Positions 45,189 to 54,581 are shown, counted from the stretch's first letter. The stretch: DNA of 64,000 nt from Pseudomonas sp. GM78 (GCF_000282475.1 NZ_AKJF01000198.1:124001-188000); one strand, 5' to 3'. Program-made: numbers and translations. The notes: generated from the sequence alone by a model not told the origin.

Positions 45189-46076
45189 TTAGAGTACATA
45201 GACAAAAACGAACAGCCCGATCCACACCACATCCACGAAGTGCCAGTACCAACTCGCCGCCTCGAAGCCGAACTGATGATCGCTGTCGAAGTGCCCGCGC
45301 ATGACCCGCATCAGCATCACGAACAGGATGATGGTGCCGATGGTCACGTGGGCGCCGTGGAACCCGGTGAGCATGAAGAACGTGGCGCCGTAGATGCCCG
45401 AACCCAGGGTCAGGCCCAGTTCGTGGTAGGCGTGCATGTACTCTTCGGCCTGAAAGCCGAGGAACGCAACGCCCAGCAGCACCGTGAGCGCCAGCCAGAT
45501 TTTCAGGGCGCCGCGATGGCCCTTTTTCAAGGCATGGTGGGCGATGGTCACGGTGACGCTTGAGGTCACCAGTATCACGGTATTGAGCAGCGGCAATCCC
45601 CAGGGGCTGATGACCTCCTTGGGTGGTGGGAACAGCTTGGAATCGGGGTTGTTCAGCAGTGGCCAGGTCCACTCGAAGGCAGGCCACAGCATGTGGGCGA
45701 GACCTTTGGTACCTTCGCCACCCAGGGCGGGACCGGAGACGTGGCGCACATAAAACAGCGCGCCGAAAAAGGCGATGAAGAACATCACTTCCGAGAAAAT
45801 GAACCAGCTCATGCCCCAGCGGAACGAGCGATCCATCTGTGCGCTGTACAAGCCGCCGCGACTTTCCTTGATCACCGTGCCAAACCAGCCAAAGAGCATG
45901 TAGGCCAGCAACAGGCCACCGACGAAAAAGATCAACGGGCCGTGGGATTCCGGCCGCGCCGCTTTCAGGTCGTTGAACCAGGTGGCCAGGCCGAACACCG
46001 TGACGAACATCCCGACCGTAGCGATGATCGGCCATTTGCTCTGGGCCGGAACGTAATAGTGTTCATGAGTTGCCAT
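45189..46076 (-). CDS. coxC: Cytochrome c oxidase subunit III
   Basis: 295 residues with seven predicted helices; typical stretches are WGMSWFIFSEVMFFIAFFGALFYVR, TGFHGAHVTIGT and WYWHFVDVVWIGLFVFVYVL. It is the non-redox core subunit of the aa3/caa3 oxidase. It begins 25 bases after ctaG, preceded by AAGGAGAA. The length and helix pattern are normal. Confidence 0.95.
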   Translation of the reverse strand: MATHEHYYVPAQSKWPIIATVGMFVTVFGLATWFNDLKAARPESHGPLIFFVGGLLLAYMLFGWFGTVIKESRGGLYSAQMDRSFRWGMSWFIFSEVMFFIAFFGALFYVRHVSGPALGGEGTKGLAHMLWPAFEWTWPLLNNPDSKLFPPPKEVISPWGLPLLNTVILVTSSVTVTIAHHALKKGHRGALKIWLALTVLLGVAFLGFQAEEYMHAYHELGLTLGSGIYGATFFMLTGFHGAHVTIGTIILFVMLMRVMRGHFDSDHQFGFEAASWYWHFVDVVWIGLFVFVYVL

Positions 46077-46101
46077 TTATTGTTCTCCTTATCGGGCACG
46101 C

Positions 46102-46653
46102 TCAACCGCCAGTATTTACTGCGACCGGTGGATGTCGGGAGGTGATATCGAACAGCGTGTAGGACAGCGTCAGGTGCTTCACATCCTTGGGCATGTCGCG
46201 GTCAACGATGAAACGTACCGGCATCTCGATCCGTTGACCGGGCTGCAGCACTTGTTGGGTGAAGCAGAAGCATTCGGTCTTGTGGAAATACGCCGCCGCC
46301 GCGCTGGGCGCGATGCTTGGCACCGCCTGGGCGCTCATCGGGCGATCGGTAGGGTTGTGCGCGATGAAAATCATCTCGTTCACTGCCCCGGGGTTGGCCG
46401 TCAATTCATCGTGCTTGGGATAGAAGTCCCAGGACATGTCGGCGGAATTGGTCGACAGGAACTGCACGCGAACCTGTCGCGAGGTATCGACCGTTTGTTC
46501 GCCCTCGTACTGCCCGGCGGTCTTGCCATTGATACCGAATGCCTTGCACATCACGTCGTAGATCGGCACCAGGGCAAAGCCGAAGATAAACATCGCTACC
46601 ACCACCAGTAACAGGCGGGTGACCAGTTTCTTCATCGAAATCGAGTCAGCCAT
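46102..46653 (-). CDS. ctaG: Cytochrome c oxidase assembly protein CtaG (Cox11)
   Basis: 183 residues from the ATG at 46653; the frame continues upstream but only into REP sequence, so that part is rejected. One TM helix (about 10-30) and a periplasmic copper-binding domain with the signature FHKTECFCFTQQ (CxC). It delivers copper to the CuB site of subunit I. A REP pair separates it from coxA, and coxC follows at 25 bases. Confidence 0.93.
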   Translation of the reverse strand: MADSISMKKLVTRLLLVVVAMFIFGFALVPIYDVMCKAFGINGKTAGQYEGEQTVDTSRQVRVQFLSTNSADMSWDFYPKHDELTANPGAVNEMIFIAHNPTDRPMSAQAVPSIAPSAAAAYFHKTECFCFTQQVLQPGQRIEMPVRFIVDRDMPKDVKHLTLSYTLFDITSRHPPVAVNTGG

Positions 46654-46666
46654 GGCTCTGATCTCC

Positions 46667-46766
46667 TGTAGGAGCGAGCCTGCTCGCGAAAAACCTGAGA
46701 GCACCGCGGGGTGTCAGGCTTCCAGCGTTATCGTTGAAGACCATCGCGAGCAGGCTCGCTCCCACA
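46667..46766. repeat. REP pair inside the oxidase operon
   Basis: TGTAGGAGCGAGCCTGCTCGC onward (46667-46689) and its inverted copy (46744-46766), separated by 54 bases, lie between coxA and ctaG. Unlike the other REPs this one sits between co-directional genes of one operon, where it could protect the upstream coxB-coxA mRNA or reduce expression of the assembly genes. Confidence 0.88.
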
Positions 46767-46784
46767 AAGGCCATGGCGCTCATT

Positions 46785-48383
46785 TCATTTCACTTCCGGC
46801 GGCGTGGTGAAGGTGTGATACGGCGCCGGTGACGGAATACTCCATTCCAGGCCTTCAGCTCCATCCCACGGTTTGGCCGGTGCTGGCGGGCCGCCGCGAA
46901 TGGTCTTGATCACGATGAACAGGAAGAAGATCTGCGTTGCCCCGAACATGAATGCGCCGATCGACGACACCATGTTGAAGTCGGCGAATTGCAGGTTGTA
47001 GTCCGGAATCCGTCGCGGCATGCCCGCAAGCCCCACGAAGTGCATCGGGAAGAAGGCCATGTTCATGCCGATGAACGACAGCCAGAAGTGCAGCTTGCCG
47101 AGGGTTTCGTCGTACATGTGGCCGGTCCACTTCGGCATCCAGTAATAAGCCGAGGCGAAGATCCCGAAGATCGCCCCCGGCACCAGCACGTAGTGGAAGT
47201 GCGCGACCACGAAGTAGGTGTCCTGGTACTGGAAGTCCGCCGGGGCGATGGCCAGCATCAGCCCGGAAAAACCGCCAATGGAGAACAGGATCACGAACGC
47301 CACCGCGAACAGCATCGGCGTCTCGAAGGTCAGTGAACCCTGCCACATGGTACTGGCCCAATTGAACACCTTGACCCCGGTGGGTACCGCGATCAGCAAT
47401 GTGGCGTACATGAAGAACAGCTCGCCCACCAGCGGAATGCCGACCACGAACATGTGGTGCGCCCAGACGATGAACGACAGGAAGGCAATAGATGCCGTGG
47501 CGTAGACCATCGAGGTGTAGCCGAACAGCGGCTTGCGCGAGAAGGCCGGAATGATCGAGCTGACGGCACCGAAGGCCGGCAGGATCATGATGTACACCTC
47601 GGGGTGGCCGAAGAACCAGAACACATGCTGGAACAGCACCGGGTCACCGCCACCGGCGGCACTGAAGAAGCTGGTGCCGAAGTGGATGTCCATCAGCATC
47701 ATCGTTACGCAGCCGGCCAGTACCGGCATCACCGCGATCAGCAGGAACGCGGTGATCAACCAGGTCCAGACGAACAGCGGCATTTTCATCAACGTCATGC
47801 CGGGGGCGCGCAGATTGAGAATGGTGGCGATCACGTTGATCGCACCCATGATCGAACTGATCCCCATCAAGTGGATGGCGAAGATGAAGAACGTCACGCT
47901 TTCCGGTGCATAGGTCGTCGACAGCGGCGCGTAGAACGTCCAGCCGAAGTTGGGTCCGCCGCCGGGGGTGAACAGGGTCGAAACCAGCAGGATGAACGCC
48001 GCCGGCAACAGCCAGAAGCTGAAGTTGTTCATCCGCGGCAGCGCCATGTCGGGTGCGCCGATCATCAGCGGGACCATCCAGTTGGCGAGGCCGACAAAGG
48101 CCGGCATCACCGCACCGAAGACCATCACCAGGCCGTGCATGGTGGTCATCTGGTTGAAGAATTCCGGCTGGACGATCTGCAGCCCTGGCTGGAACAGCTC
48201 GGCGCGAATCACCATCGCGAACGAGCCGCCGAGCAGGAACATGGAAAACGCAAACCACAGGTACAACGTACCGATGTCCTTGTGGTTGGTAGTCAGCACC
48301 CAGCGCATCAGGCCTTTGGCGGGGCCGTGGGCGTGCTCGTGGGCGGTGCCGGTCTGAACATGGTCATCGACTACAACAGTCAT
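46785..48383 (-). CDS. coxA: Cytochrome c oxidase subunit I
   Basis: 532 residues, twelve-helix haem-copper oxidase subunit. Haem ligands and the CuB site are visible: TTMHGLVMVFG, FWFFGHPEVYIMILP (CuB His and the cross-linked His-Tyr), WAHHMFVVG (CuB His pair) and VAHFHYVLVPG (haem a and a3 His). It carries out O2 reduction and proton pumping in the inner membrane. It follows coxB by 82 bases. Confidence 0.96.
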   Translation of the reverse strand: MTVVVDDHVQTGTAHEHAHGPAKGLMRWVLTTNHKDIGTLYLWFAFSMFLLGGSFAMVIRAELFQPGLQIVQPEFFNQMTTMHGLVMVFGAVMPAFVGLANWMVPLMIGAPDMALPRMNNFSFWLLPAAFILLVSTLFTPGGGPNFGWTFYAPLSTTYAPESVTFFIFAIHLMGISSIMGAINVIATILNLRAPGMTLMKMPLFVWTWLITAFLLIAVMPVLAGCVTMMLMDIHFGTSFFSAAGGGDPVLFQHVFWFFGHPEVYIMILPAFGAVSSIIPAFSRKPLFGYTSMVYATASIAFLSFIVWAHHMFVVGIPLVGELFFMYATLLIAVPTGVKVFNWASTMWQGSLTFETPMLFAVAFVILFSIGGFSGLMLAIAPADFQYQDTYFVVAHFHYVLVPGAIFGIFASAYYWMPKWTGHMYDETLGKLHFWLSFIGMNMAFFPMHFVGLAGMPRRIPDYNLQFADFNMVSSIGAFMFGATQIFFLFIVIKTIRGGPPAPAKPWDGAEGLEWSIPSPAPYHTFTTPPEVK

Positions 48384-48465
48384 GTCCTGTCTCCTGCAAG
48401 CAGATGGGCTGGGCAGGTCGGGGCGTGATGCCCCGACGGGTTCCTTGGGTGCGCAATAGACCGGG

Positions 48466-49593
48466 TCATTTGCTTTCCGCCTGTTTCAGCTCCAGCACTT
48501 CCTTGGGAGTGACCATGTCGCCCTTGTTGTTGCCCCAGGCGTTACGCTCGTAGGTCACGACTGCTGCGATATCGACTTCCGACAGTTGCTTGCCGAACGC
48601 CGCCATGGCGGTGCCAGGCTTGCCATGGAAGACGATGCCCAGGTGATCCTTGATCGGTCCGGTGGCGATTTTCGAGCCCTTGAGTGCCGGGAACATGGGC
48701 GGCAGGCCTTGGCCTTCGGCCTGGTGACAGGCCACGCAGGTGGTGTGATAGACCTTGTCACCGCGCTCCTTGAGCTCGTCGAGGGTCCATTCCTTGCTGG
48801 TCAGCTCCTTGAGTTGAGCAGCTTCGGCCTTGCGTTCAGCCAACCATTTTTCGTAATCGGGCTTGTCCTTGACCTCGACCACGATCGGCATGAACCCGTG
48901 ATCCTTGCCGCACAGCTCGGCGCATTGACCGCGGTAGACGCCGGGTTTTTCGACACGGGTCCAGGCTTCGTTGACGAACCCCGGGATCGCATCGCGCTTG
49001 ACCGCGAACGCCGGCACCCACCAGGAGTGGATCACGTCGGCGGAGGTCACCAAAAAGCGCACCTTGGCGCCGATCGGCAGCACCAGGGGCTTGTCGACCT
49101 CAAGCAGGTAGTGCTCGGTCTTGGCTTCCTTGTTGTGGATCTGATCGGCGGGAGTGGCCAGGTTGCTGAAGAACTCAACGTCCTGGCCCAGGTACTTGTA
49201 GTGCCATTTCCACTGATAGCCAGTGACCTGGATATCGATATCCGGCTCACTGGCGTCGTACATCTTGATCAGGGTGGCAGTCGCCGGAACCGCCATGGCC
49301 ACCAGGATGATGAAGGGCACGATGGTCCAGAGGATTTCGACGGTGGTACTTTCATGAAATTTTGCCGCCACCTGCCCGGTAGAGCGGCGGTGCAGGATCA
49401 TCGACCAGAACATGGCACCAAAGACGATGATGCCGATCACTACACAGATCCAGAAAATGGTCATGTGCAGGTCAAACACAGCGTGACTGATTTCAGTCGC
49501 TCCAGGCGCCATATTCACAGTCCAGGCCGCTTGCGCCTGACTGAAAATCGACCACAACAGGAGGCCCATCCAGACATGTGGATGTCGCATCAT
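48466..49593 (-). CDS. coxB: Cytochrome c oxidase subunit II with fused cytochrome c (caa3-type)
   Basis: 375 residues. Signal peptide, two TM helices, CuA cupredoxin domain (VIHSWWVPAFAVKRDAIPG and GQCAELCGKDHGFMPIVV), then a C-terminal cytochrome c domain with haem site TTCVACHQ at about 290. The fused haem makes this caa3-type: electrons can pass from soluble cytochrome c to the fused haem to CuA. It heads the operon coxB-coxA-ctaG-coxC. The about 370 bases upstream should hold its promoter. Confidence 0.95.
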   Translation of the reverse strand: MMRHPHVWMGLLLWSIFSQAQAAWTVNMAPGATEISHAVFDLHMTIFWICVVIGIIVFGAMFWSMILHRRSTGQVAAKFHESTTVEILWTIVPFIILVAMAVPATATLIKMYDASEPDIDIQVTGYQWKWHYKYLGQDVEFFSNLATPADQIHNKEAKTEHYLLEVDKPLVLPIGAKVRFLVTSADVIHSWWVPAFAVKRDAIPGFVNEAWTRVEKPGVYRGQCAELCGKDHGFMPIVVEVKDKPDYEKWLAERKAEAAQLKELTSKEWTLDELKERGDKVYHTTCVACHQAEGQGLPPMFPALKGSKIATGPIKDHLGIVFHGKPGTAMAAFGKQLSEVDIAAVVTYERNAWGNNKGDMVTPKEVLELKQAESK

Positions 49594-49962
49594 TGCGGGT
49601 TCCCCTTATCGTTCTTTTTATCCCGCCGGCTTTCACCTGCGGCAAGGGAGCGGCTGCATCAGACTACGAACTTGAATCGCCGGGCCTTGCTGCATTGCAG
49701 TCGGGCGTCATCAGCTAACTCCATTCCAACCCGAGTATAGACAGCGACTCTCACCTCGCAATGTGCTGGCGTAAATCATGTGAAACAGCATTAACTTGCA
49801 TTGCAGGGCACGAATGGAGAAGGATGCAGACGAGTGGTGGCGAACCGATATAACGGAGACGTCTCAAGGATGAAACAATTATGACAAATGCGTCTTAGCA
49901 TTTTTCGTATGCCAGCTAAGTTATGTCTTCCCTATTTCATTGCCTTGTTTCCTGGAGTTTTC
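49594..49962. other. Intergenic region between coxB and the next gene
   Basis: This 369-base divergent region has no gene I can support. It must contain the coxB promoter (minus) and that of the unknown gene at 49963 (plus). The middle part (about 49740-49920) is A/T-richer than the surrounding genes. No regulator site or hairpin of note was recognised. Confidence 0.5.
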
Positions 49963-50613
49963 ATGAACACCGCCGCATTGCGCGAGCAGATCCAAAAAGC
50001 CCGACAACACGAAGCCGAGACCGGCCTGCTGACCCGTCAGCTGGAAACCCAATTGCCTCATTTACACCGCGCGATCCAGTTACCGGAGGCTGATGCCAAC
50101 GGCGTACTGGCGCGCTTTGTCGCCGCCTATATCGATGAAGTGCCAGACCTGCTGGATGCAGCCAATGAAGTCGCCAGGGAAGCGGGCATCGAGTCACAGA
50201 TCAAACCGGTGCTGAAAATAGCCGAACAGTACTTCCTCCAGCCGCCGGCGATCATGGCCGGGCACGTCGGGCTCGACAGCCTGCTGGACGAGGCCTATCT
50301 GGCGCACCGGTTCGTCGAAGAGGTCAACGACCTGTACATCAAGCATCTTGGCCAGCCACTTATCCCCTTGGACATGACTGTTGCCAACCTGATTGCTCAC
50401 CAATTGATCGGTGAGGAATTTGCCAACCAACTGGATGAGGCGGTGCATCACGCCGTGGACGAAATGCTCAACGACGACAGCTTTGCACTGGAATCGGTCG
50501 AAGCCTACCGCGAGAAACTCAGCAGTCCGGACACGGGCGCCGCGTGGAAGCGCTGGCCGTGCATGTCCCGCCGCCTGGGCGTGGGCCTGGATCTGGAACA
50601 GCCGGTGGCGTAA
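49963..50613 (+). CDS. Hypothetical helical protein divergent from the oxidase operon
   Basis: 216 residues from the ATG at 49963, with CTGGAG seven bases upstream; the frame is open from 49888 but that part is intergenic in character. The protein is soluble, acidic and almost all helical (AALREQIQKARQHEAETGLL; FVEEVNDLYIKHL). No signal peptide or known domain is recognised. Its position next to coxB matches an uncharacterised P. aeruginosa gene as I recall. A REP pair follows. Confidence 0.65.
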   Translation: MNTAALREQIQKARQHEAETGLLTRQLETQLPHLHRAIQLPEADANGVLARFVAAYIDEVPDLLDAANEVAREAGIESQIKPVLKIAEQYFLQPPAIMAGHVGLDSLLDEAYLAHRFVEEVNDLYIKHLGQPLIPLDMTVANLIAHQLIGEEFANQLDEAVHHAVDEMLNDDSFALESVEAYREKLSSPDTGAAWKRWPCMSRRLGVGLDLEQPVA

Positions 50614-50627
50614 GTTCGCATTACCCT

Positions 50628-50727
50628 TGTAGAAGCGAGCATGCTCGCGATGGTCGACAACGATTACGCGGGTATCCTGATATCCCGCGGTGTTCTTTGG
50701 CCCATCGCGAGCAGGCTCGCTCCTACA
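50628..50727. repeat. REP pair between the hypothetical gene and the SulP gene
   Basis: TGTAGAAGCGAGCATGCTCGC onward at the left and TCGCGAGCAGGCTCGCTCC onward at the right, in inverted orientation. The left copy carries two changes from the common core (AAGCGAGCATGC), so this pair is partly degenerate. It lies between convergent genes. Confidence 0.85.
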
Positions 50728-50737
50728 GGTGTTTTAC

Positions 50738-52294
50738 TCAGCCAGCCGCACCAATACCGATGTTGGTCCTCACCCGCCCCTCCAGCCTGCGCTTCAACCC
50801 GCGCGATTCGATCAACAACTTCGAACCCTTGGCCGCATTGGCCCGTCCCCATTCCTCCAGCAGCTCCAGACACGAATGATCGATGTAGCTCAGGTTATTG
50901 AGCGGCACATGCACCGTCGCACCGGCTGGAATACTGCCCAGTACCCGGGTCAATGCCGGGACCTTGAGAAAGGTCGCCGCACCCACCAGGCGCAGCTCCA
51001 TTTCACCATCCCGGGGCAGGTCGATCAGGCTGATTTTCAGTCGTGAAGCCTTCAGCGCCAGTTTCACCAGGGTCAAGCCGAAGCCGATCAGCACGCCTGT
51101 CAGCAGGTCAGTGAAGATGATCGCCAATGCCGTCGCGGCGTAGGTGAACATCGGCATCCGACCGTATCGACCCAAACCGCGAAAAGCCTTGAGGTCGACC
51201 AGTTTGAAACCCGTGTAAACCAACACACCGGCGAGGCTCGCCACGGGAATGCTTTGCAGCACGCTCGACAGCAACATCACGAACGCCAGCAGCCACAATC
51301 CGTGGAGGATCGTCGAATAGCGCGTGGTTGCACCCGCCTGGACGTTGGCTGAGCTACGTACGATCACCCCGGTCATCGGCAACGCGCCGAGCAATCCGCA
51401 CAGCATGTTACCGACGCCTTGGGCAGACAGTTCGCGGTCGAAGTCCGAACGTTGACCACTGTGCATGCGGTCGACGGCGGCGGCGGACAGCAGGGTTTCG
51501 GCGCTGGCGATGAAGGCTACGGCGAATGCCGCGATCAGCAGCGCAGGGTCAGCCAGGTTCAGCAAGTCTGCAGGTTTCAGCCAGTCGATGGCTTCGGCCA
51601 GATTGGCGGGCACTTCCACCCGTTTGACTTGCAGCGCCAAGACCAGGCTGACGACGGTGGCGATCCCTACTCCAAGTAACGCGCCGGGAACGAAGCGCAG
51701 GGAATGGGGACGCAGCTTTTCCCACAGCCACATCACAGCGATCGTTGCCAGCCCGAGCAAACCAGCCTGCCAGCCAAAGGAGGGCAAAGCTTGAGCCACG
51801 GCGGCTGGGAAAGCTGCCAGGTTATCCAGCCCTGAGGGCTTTGGCGTGGCGTCCAGCATCACGTGCAGCTGAGACAGGACGATCAGCACCCCGATCCCGG
51901 CGAGCATGCCGTAGACAACGGCGGGCGCTGTCACGCGAAACCAGCAGCCCAGTTTCAACCGACCGGCCACCAGTTGTAAAAAGCCCGCCAACAGAAGGAT
52001 CGGCCCGAGCATGACCACGCCATGCTGGCGTACCAGTTCGAATACCAACACCGCCAGGCCTGCCGCCGGGCCACTGACTTGCAAAGGCGAGCCGGCCAGC
52101 CAACCGACTACCAGGCCACCGATGATCCCGGTGATCAGGCCTTTGGCCGGTGGCAATCCCGAAGCAATGGCAATGCCCATGCACAGGGGCAGGGCGACCA
52201 GAAACACGACCACCGAAGCCAGCAGCTCCCGTGGCAGCACAGCTTTAAGTTGCGCAGCACGCATGATGATTCTCCCGAAGTTTTCTTCAGGCAT
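50738..52294 (-). CDS. SulP-family anion transporter with STAS domain
   Basis: 518 residues. SLC26/SulP transporter domain (about 20-390; the LPLCMGIAIASGLPPAKGLITGI stretch, SGPAAGLAVLVF, and the GMLAGIGVLIVLSQLHVMLD stretch) and a C-terminal STAS domain (about 420-505; VPLNNLSYIDHSCLELLEEW). Family substrates are sulfate, bicarbonate and other anions. The next gene downstream on the same transcript order is a beta-carbonic anhydrase lying upstream of it by 60 bases, which suggests bicarbonate. The start MPEENFGRIIMRAAQ may instead be the second Met, 10 residues on. Confidence 0.85.
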   Translation of the reverse strand: MPEENFGRIIMRAAQLKAVLPRELLASVVVFLVALPLCMGIAIASGLPPAKGLITGIIGGLVVGWLAGSPLQVSGPAAGLAVLVFELVRQHGVVMLGPILLLAGFLQLVAGRLKLGCWFRVTAPAVVYGMLAGIGVLIVLSQLHVMLDATPKPSGLDNLAAFPAAVAQALPSFGWQAGLLGLATIAVMWLWEKLRPHSLRFVPGALLGVGIATVVSLVLALQVKRVEVPANLAEAIDWLKPADLLNLADPALLIAAFAVAFIASAETLLSAAAVDRMHSGQRSDFDRELSAQGVGNMLCGLLGALPMTGVIVRSSANVQAGATTRYSTILHGLWLLAFVMLLSSVLQSIPVASLAGVLVYTGFKLVDLKAFRGLGRYGRMPMFTYAATALAIIFTDLLTGVLIGFGLTLVKLALKASRLKISLIDLPRDGEMELRLVGAATFLKVPALTRVLGSIPAGATVHVPLNNLSYIDHSCLELLEEWGRANAAKGSKLLIESRGLKRRLEGRVRTNIGIGAAG

Positions 52295-52354
52295 GGCAAG
52301 GCCGGGCCGCTGAAACAGCGGCCGGCGTCAAACCACACAGATGGTTAGGAGGAT

Positions 52355-53086
52355 TTAGAAGCGCGCTTTGGGCGTCGCCACCGGAATCGGATGGCTGCCG
52401 TCGAGCGGGAGGAATCGACCCTGATCCGCGTCGTAAGCTTTGATTTCGCTGGTTTCGATGTCATAGACCCAGCCATGGATGAACAGTTGACCGTTCGCCA
52501 TGCGCGAGGCTACCGAAGGGTGGGTCCGCAAGTGCTGCAACTGGGCGATGACATTTTCATCGGTGAGGACATGCATGCGCTCGTTTTCGTCGGCGCAGTT
52601 GCAGTTGTCGTGCACCATGGTCTTCGCGACCTCCGCATGCCGCAGCCAGGCTTTGACCGTAGGCATTTTTTCCAGGCTGTCGGGATTGAGTACCGCACGC
52701 ATCGCTCCGCAATCGGAGTGGCCGCAGATGATGATGTGCTGCACGCCCAGTGCCAGTACCGCGTACTCGATGGCGGTGGAAACACCACCGTTCATCTGGC
52801 CGTAAGGTGGAACGACGTTGCCGACGTTGCGGGTGACGAACAGGTCGCCAGGCGAGCTGTGGGTGATGAGCTCGGGCACGATGCGCGAATCAGCGCAGGT
52901 AATGAACATCGCCCGTGGTTGTTGGGCCGTGGCGAGTTTTTTGAAGAGTTCTTCCTGTTGCGGAAAGATCTCATGATGAAAATGCAAAAAGCCGTCAACG
53001 ATATGCTGCAGCGCTGCATCGGCGCTTTCCGCCTCGGGTTTGGCAGAAGCCGACGCAGCCAACGGCTGTTTATCCTTGTCACTCAT
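52355..53086 (-). CDS. Beta-class carbonic anhydrase
   Basis: 243 residues. The zinc ligands and the Asp-Arg pair are visible: FITCADSRIVPELI (Cys, Asp, Arg) and IICGHSDCGAM (His, Cys). It interconverts CO2 and bicarbonate in the cytoplasm. It lies 60 bases upstream of the SulP gene, so the two probably form an operon coupling anion transport with CO2 hydration. An unusual polar, alanine-rich N-terminus (residues 1-25) precedes the conserved fold. An AGGAT site precedes the ATG. Confidence 0.92.
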   Translation of the reverse strand: MSDKDKQPLAASASAKPEAESADAALQHIVDGFLHFHHEIFPQQEELFKKLATAQQPRAMFITCADSRIVPELITHSSPGDLFVTRNVGNVVPPYGQMNGGVSTAIEYAVLALGVQHIIICGHSDCGAMRAVLNPDSLEKMPTVKAWLRHAEVAKTMVHDNCNCADENERMHVLTDENVIAQLQHLRTHPSVASRMANGQLFIHGWVYDIETSEIKAYDADQGRFLPLDGSHPIPVATPKARF

Positions 53087-53275
53087 GATTCATCCTCTTT
53101 TGCGGAGTCAGGGATATTCCCGTTTTGTCCGGTGTGAAGCCAGTGGCTGTTTAAAAAAACATCCAGGTCGTCAATCGACCCGTCAGTCACTCGATGAACA
53201 AGGTAGCCGTCGAATCTTAACTCAAACTGAATAGACCGCTCTAGAACCTGTGTTCCAGGTCACAAAAAACGTGAC

Positions 53276-53301
53276 TGGGGAAAAGTTGAGCGCGTTCCCC
53301 A
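53276..53301 (-). terminator. Hairpin terminator after the radical SAM gene
   Basis: TGGGGAA and TTCCCCA form a perfect 7-base stem around a 12-base loop, 26 bases past the radical SAM gene stop. On the minus strand a T6 run follows after a few bases, itself inside a small GTCAC/GTGAC repeat. Strength is uncertain. Confidence 0.5.
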
Positions 53302-53326
53302 GTACTCAACCATAGGCTAATTGTCC

Positions 53327-54400
53327 TCAAATCAACGACATTTGGCGACCCGGCGGACAGAAGGCTTCGCAGTCCAGGTTAAAACCTTCCCGATGGTTAA
53401 GCCCCAGGCGCTTGATGGCCTTGGCAAAACGTTGTGCCAACAAATCGGCAAAGGGGCCTTCACCACGCATGCGTGCACCAAAGCGACTGTCGTACAGCTC
53501 GCCGCCCCGGCTCTGGCGAATCAGGCTCAGGACATGGGCCGCACGTTGCGGATAGTGGGCCGCCAGCCACTCTTCGAACAGGGGAGCGACCTCCAGGGGC
53601 AACCGCAACATCATATAGGCGGCGCTCTGTGCCCCAGCCGCGTGTGCCTCTGTGAGCAGGTTTTCGATTTCGCTGTCGTTGATCATCGGAATCATGGGCG
53701 AACACAGCACACCCACTGGAACGCCCGCTTCGCGCAACACCCTGATCGCCCGGAGCCGGGCCTTGGGTGTCGCCGCGCGGGGTTCGAGGATGCGCTTGAG
53801 CTCGTCGTCCAGCGTGGTCAGGCTGATCATCACCGCCACCAGCCTTTGCCGAGCCAGTTCGGCCAGCAGGTCCAGATCGCGCAGAATCAACGAGCCCTTG
53901 GTCACGATTGTCACCGGATGACGGTAGCGCAGCAGCACTTCGAGGGTTTGGCGGGTGATCTTGTACTCGCGCTCGATGGGCTGGTAAGGATCGGTGTTGG
54001 ACCCCAGGTTTATGGGGGCACATTGGTAGCCACGTTTGGAGAGCTGTTCCTCCAGTATGTCCGCGGCATTGGTCTTGGCGATCAGCTTCGTCTCGAAATC
54101 CAGGCCTGGTGACATGTCCCAATAAGCGTGGCTGGGCCGCGCGTAACAGTAGATGCAACCGTGCTCGCAGCCACGATAAGGATTGATCGATCGATCGAAG
54201 GGCAGGTCCGGTGAGTTGTTGCGGGTGATGATGGTTTTCGCCGTCTCGATGGACACCTCGGTGCCTTGGGTCATCGGCGCTTCCTGATACCAGCCGTCGT
54301 CCTCGGCCACCGAGCGATGGGGTGCGAAGCGGTTATGCGGGTTGGTGGCGGTGCCGCGACCGCGTGGGGGCAATGGCGCGTTCATGGGGCTGGCTCGCAT
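53327..54400 (-). CDS. Radical SAM protein of the PA0069/SplB-like family
   Basis: 357 residues. The iron-sulfur motif is GCEHGCIYCYARP (CxxxCxxC) at about residue 75, in the form typical of the SplB-like group, followed by TIVTKGSLILRDLDLL and IRVLREAGVPVGVL of the radical SAM barrel. It should cleave S-adenosylmethionine to start radical chemistry; the substrate is unknown. The listed start (MRASPMNAPLPPRG) may be six residues early, since a second Met follows. It is single, with intergenic space on both sides. Confidence 0.85.
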   Translation of the reverse strand: MRASPMNAPLPPRGRGTATNPHNRFAPHRSVAEDDGWYQEAPMTQGTEVSIETAKTIITRNNSPDLPFDRSINPYRGCEHGCIYCYARPSHAYWDMSPGLDFETKLIAKTNAADILEEQLSKRGYQCAPINLGSNTDPYQPIEREYKITRQTLEVLLRYRHPVTIVTKGSLILRDLDLLAELARQRLVAVMISLTTLDDELKRILEPRAATPKARLRAIRVLREAGVPVGVLCSPMIPMINDSEIENLLTEAHAAGAQSAAYMMLRLPLEVAPLFEEWLAAHYPQRAAHVLSLIRQSRGGELYDSRFGARMRGEGPFADLLAQRFAKAIKRLGLNHREGFNLDCEAFCPPGRQMSLI

Positions 54401-54581
54401 GCTGTATGCCCATACAGTATACGTGAAAGACTCAAGTGACCAGTGCCGTTTGGCAGCTCTTCGGTCTGGTCTCGAAAGTCATTGAACGATACATATCGCG
54501 TCTGGTTGAAACGCTCCAGGCACCGGTATTGTTATGGCCGCTCCATGCATTGATTGGGGTATTAATTAAAAGGATTTAATT

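Noticed and set aside
46654-46704. N-terminal extension of CtaG (MLSGFSRAGSLLQEIRA)
   Set aside because: The extension is encoded by REP sequence and lacks a ribosome site; the ATG at 46653 gives the family's normal length.
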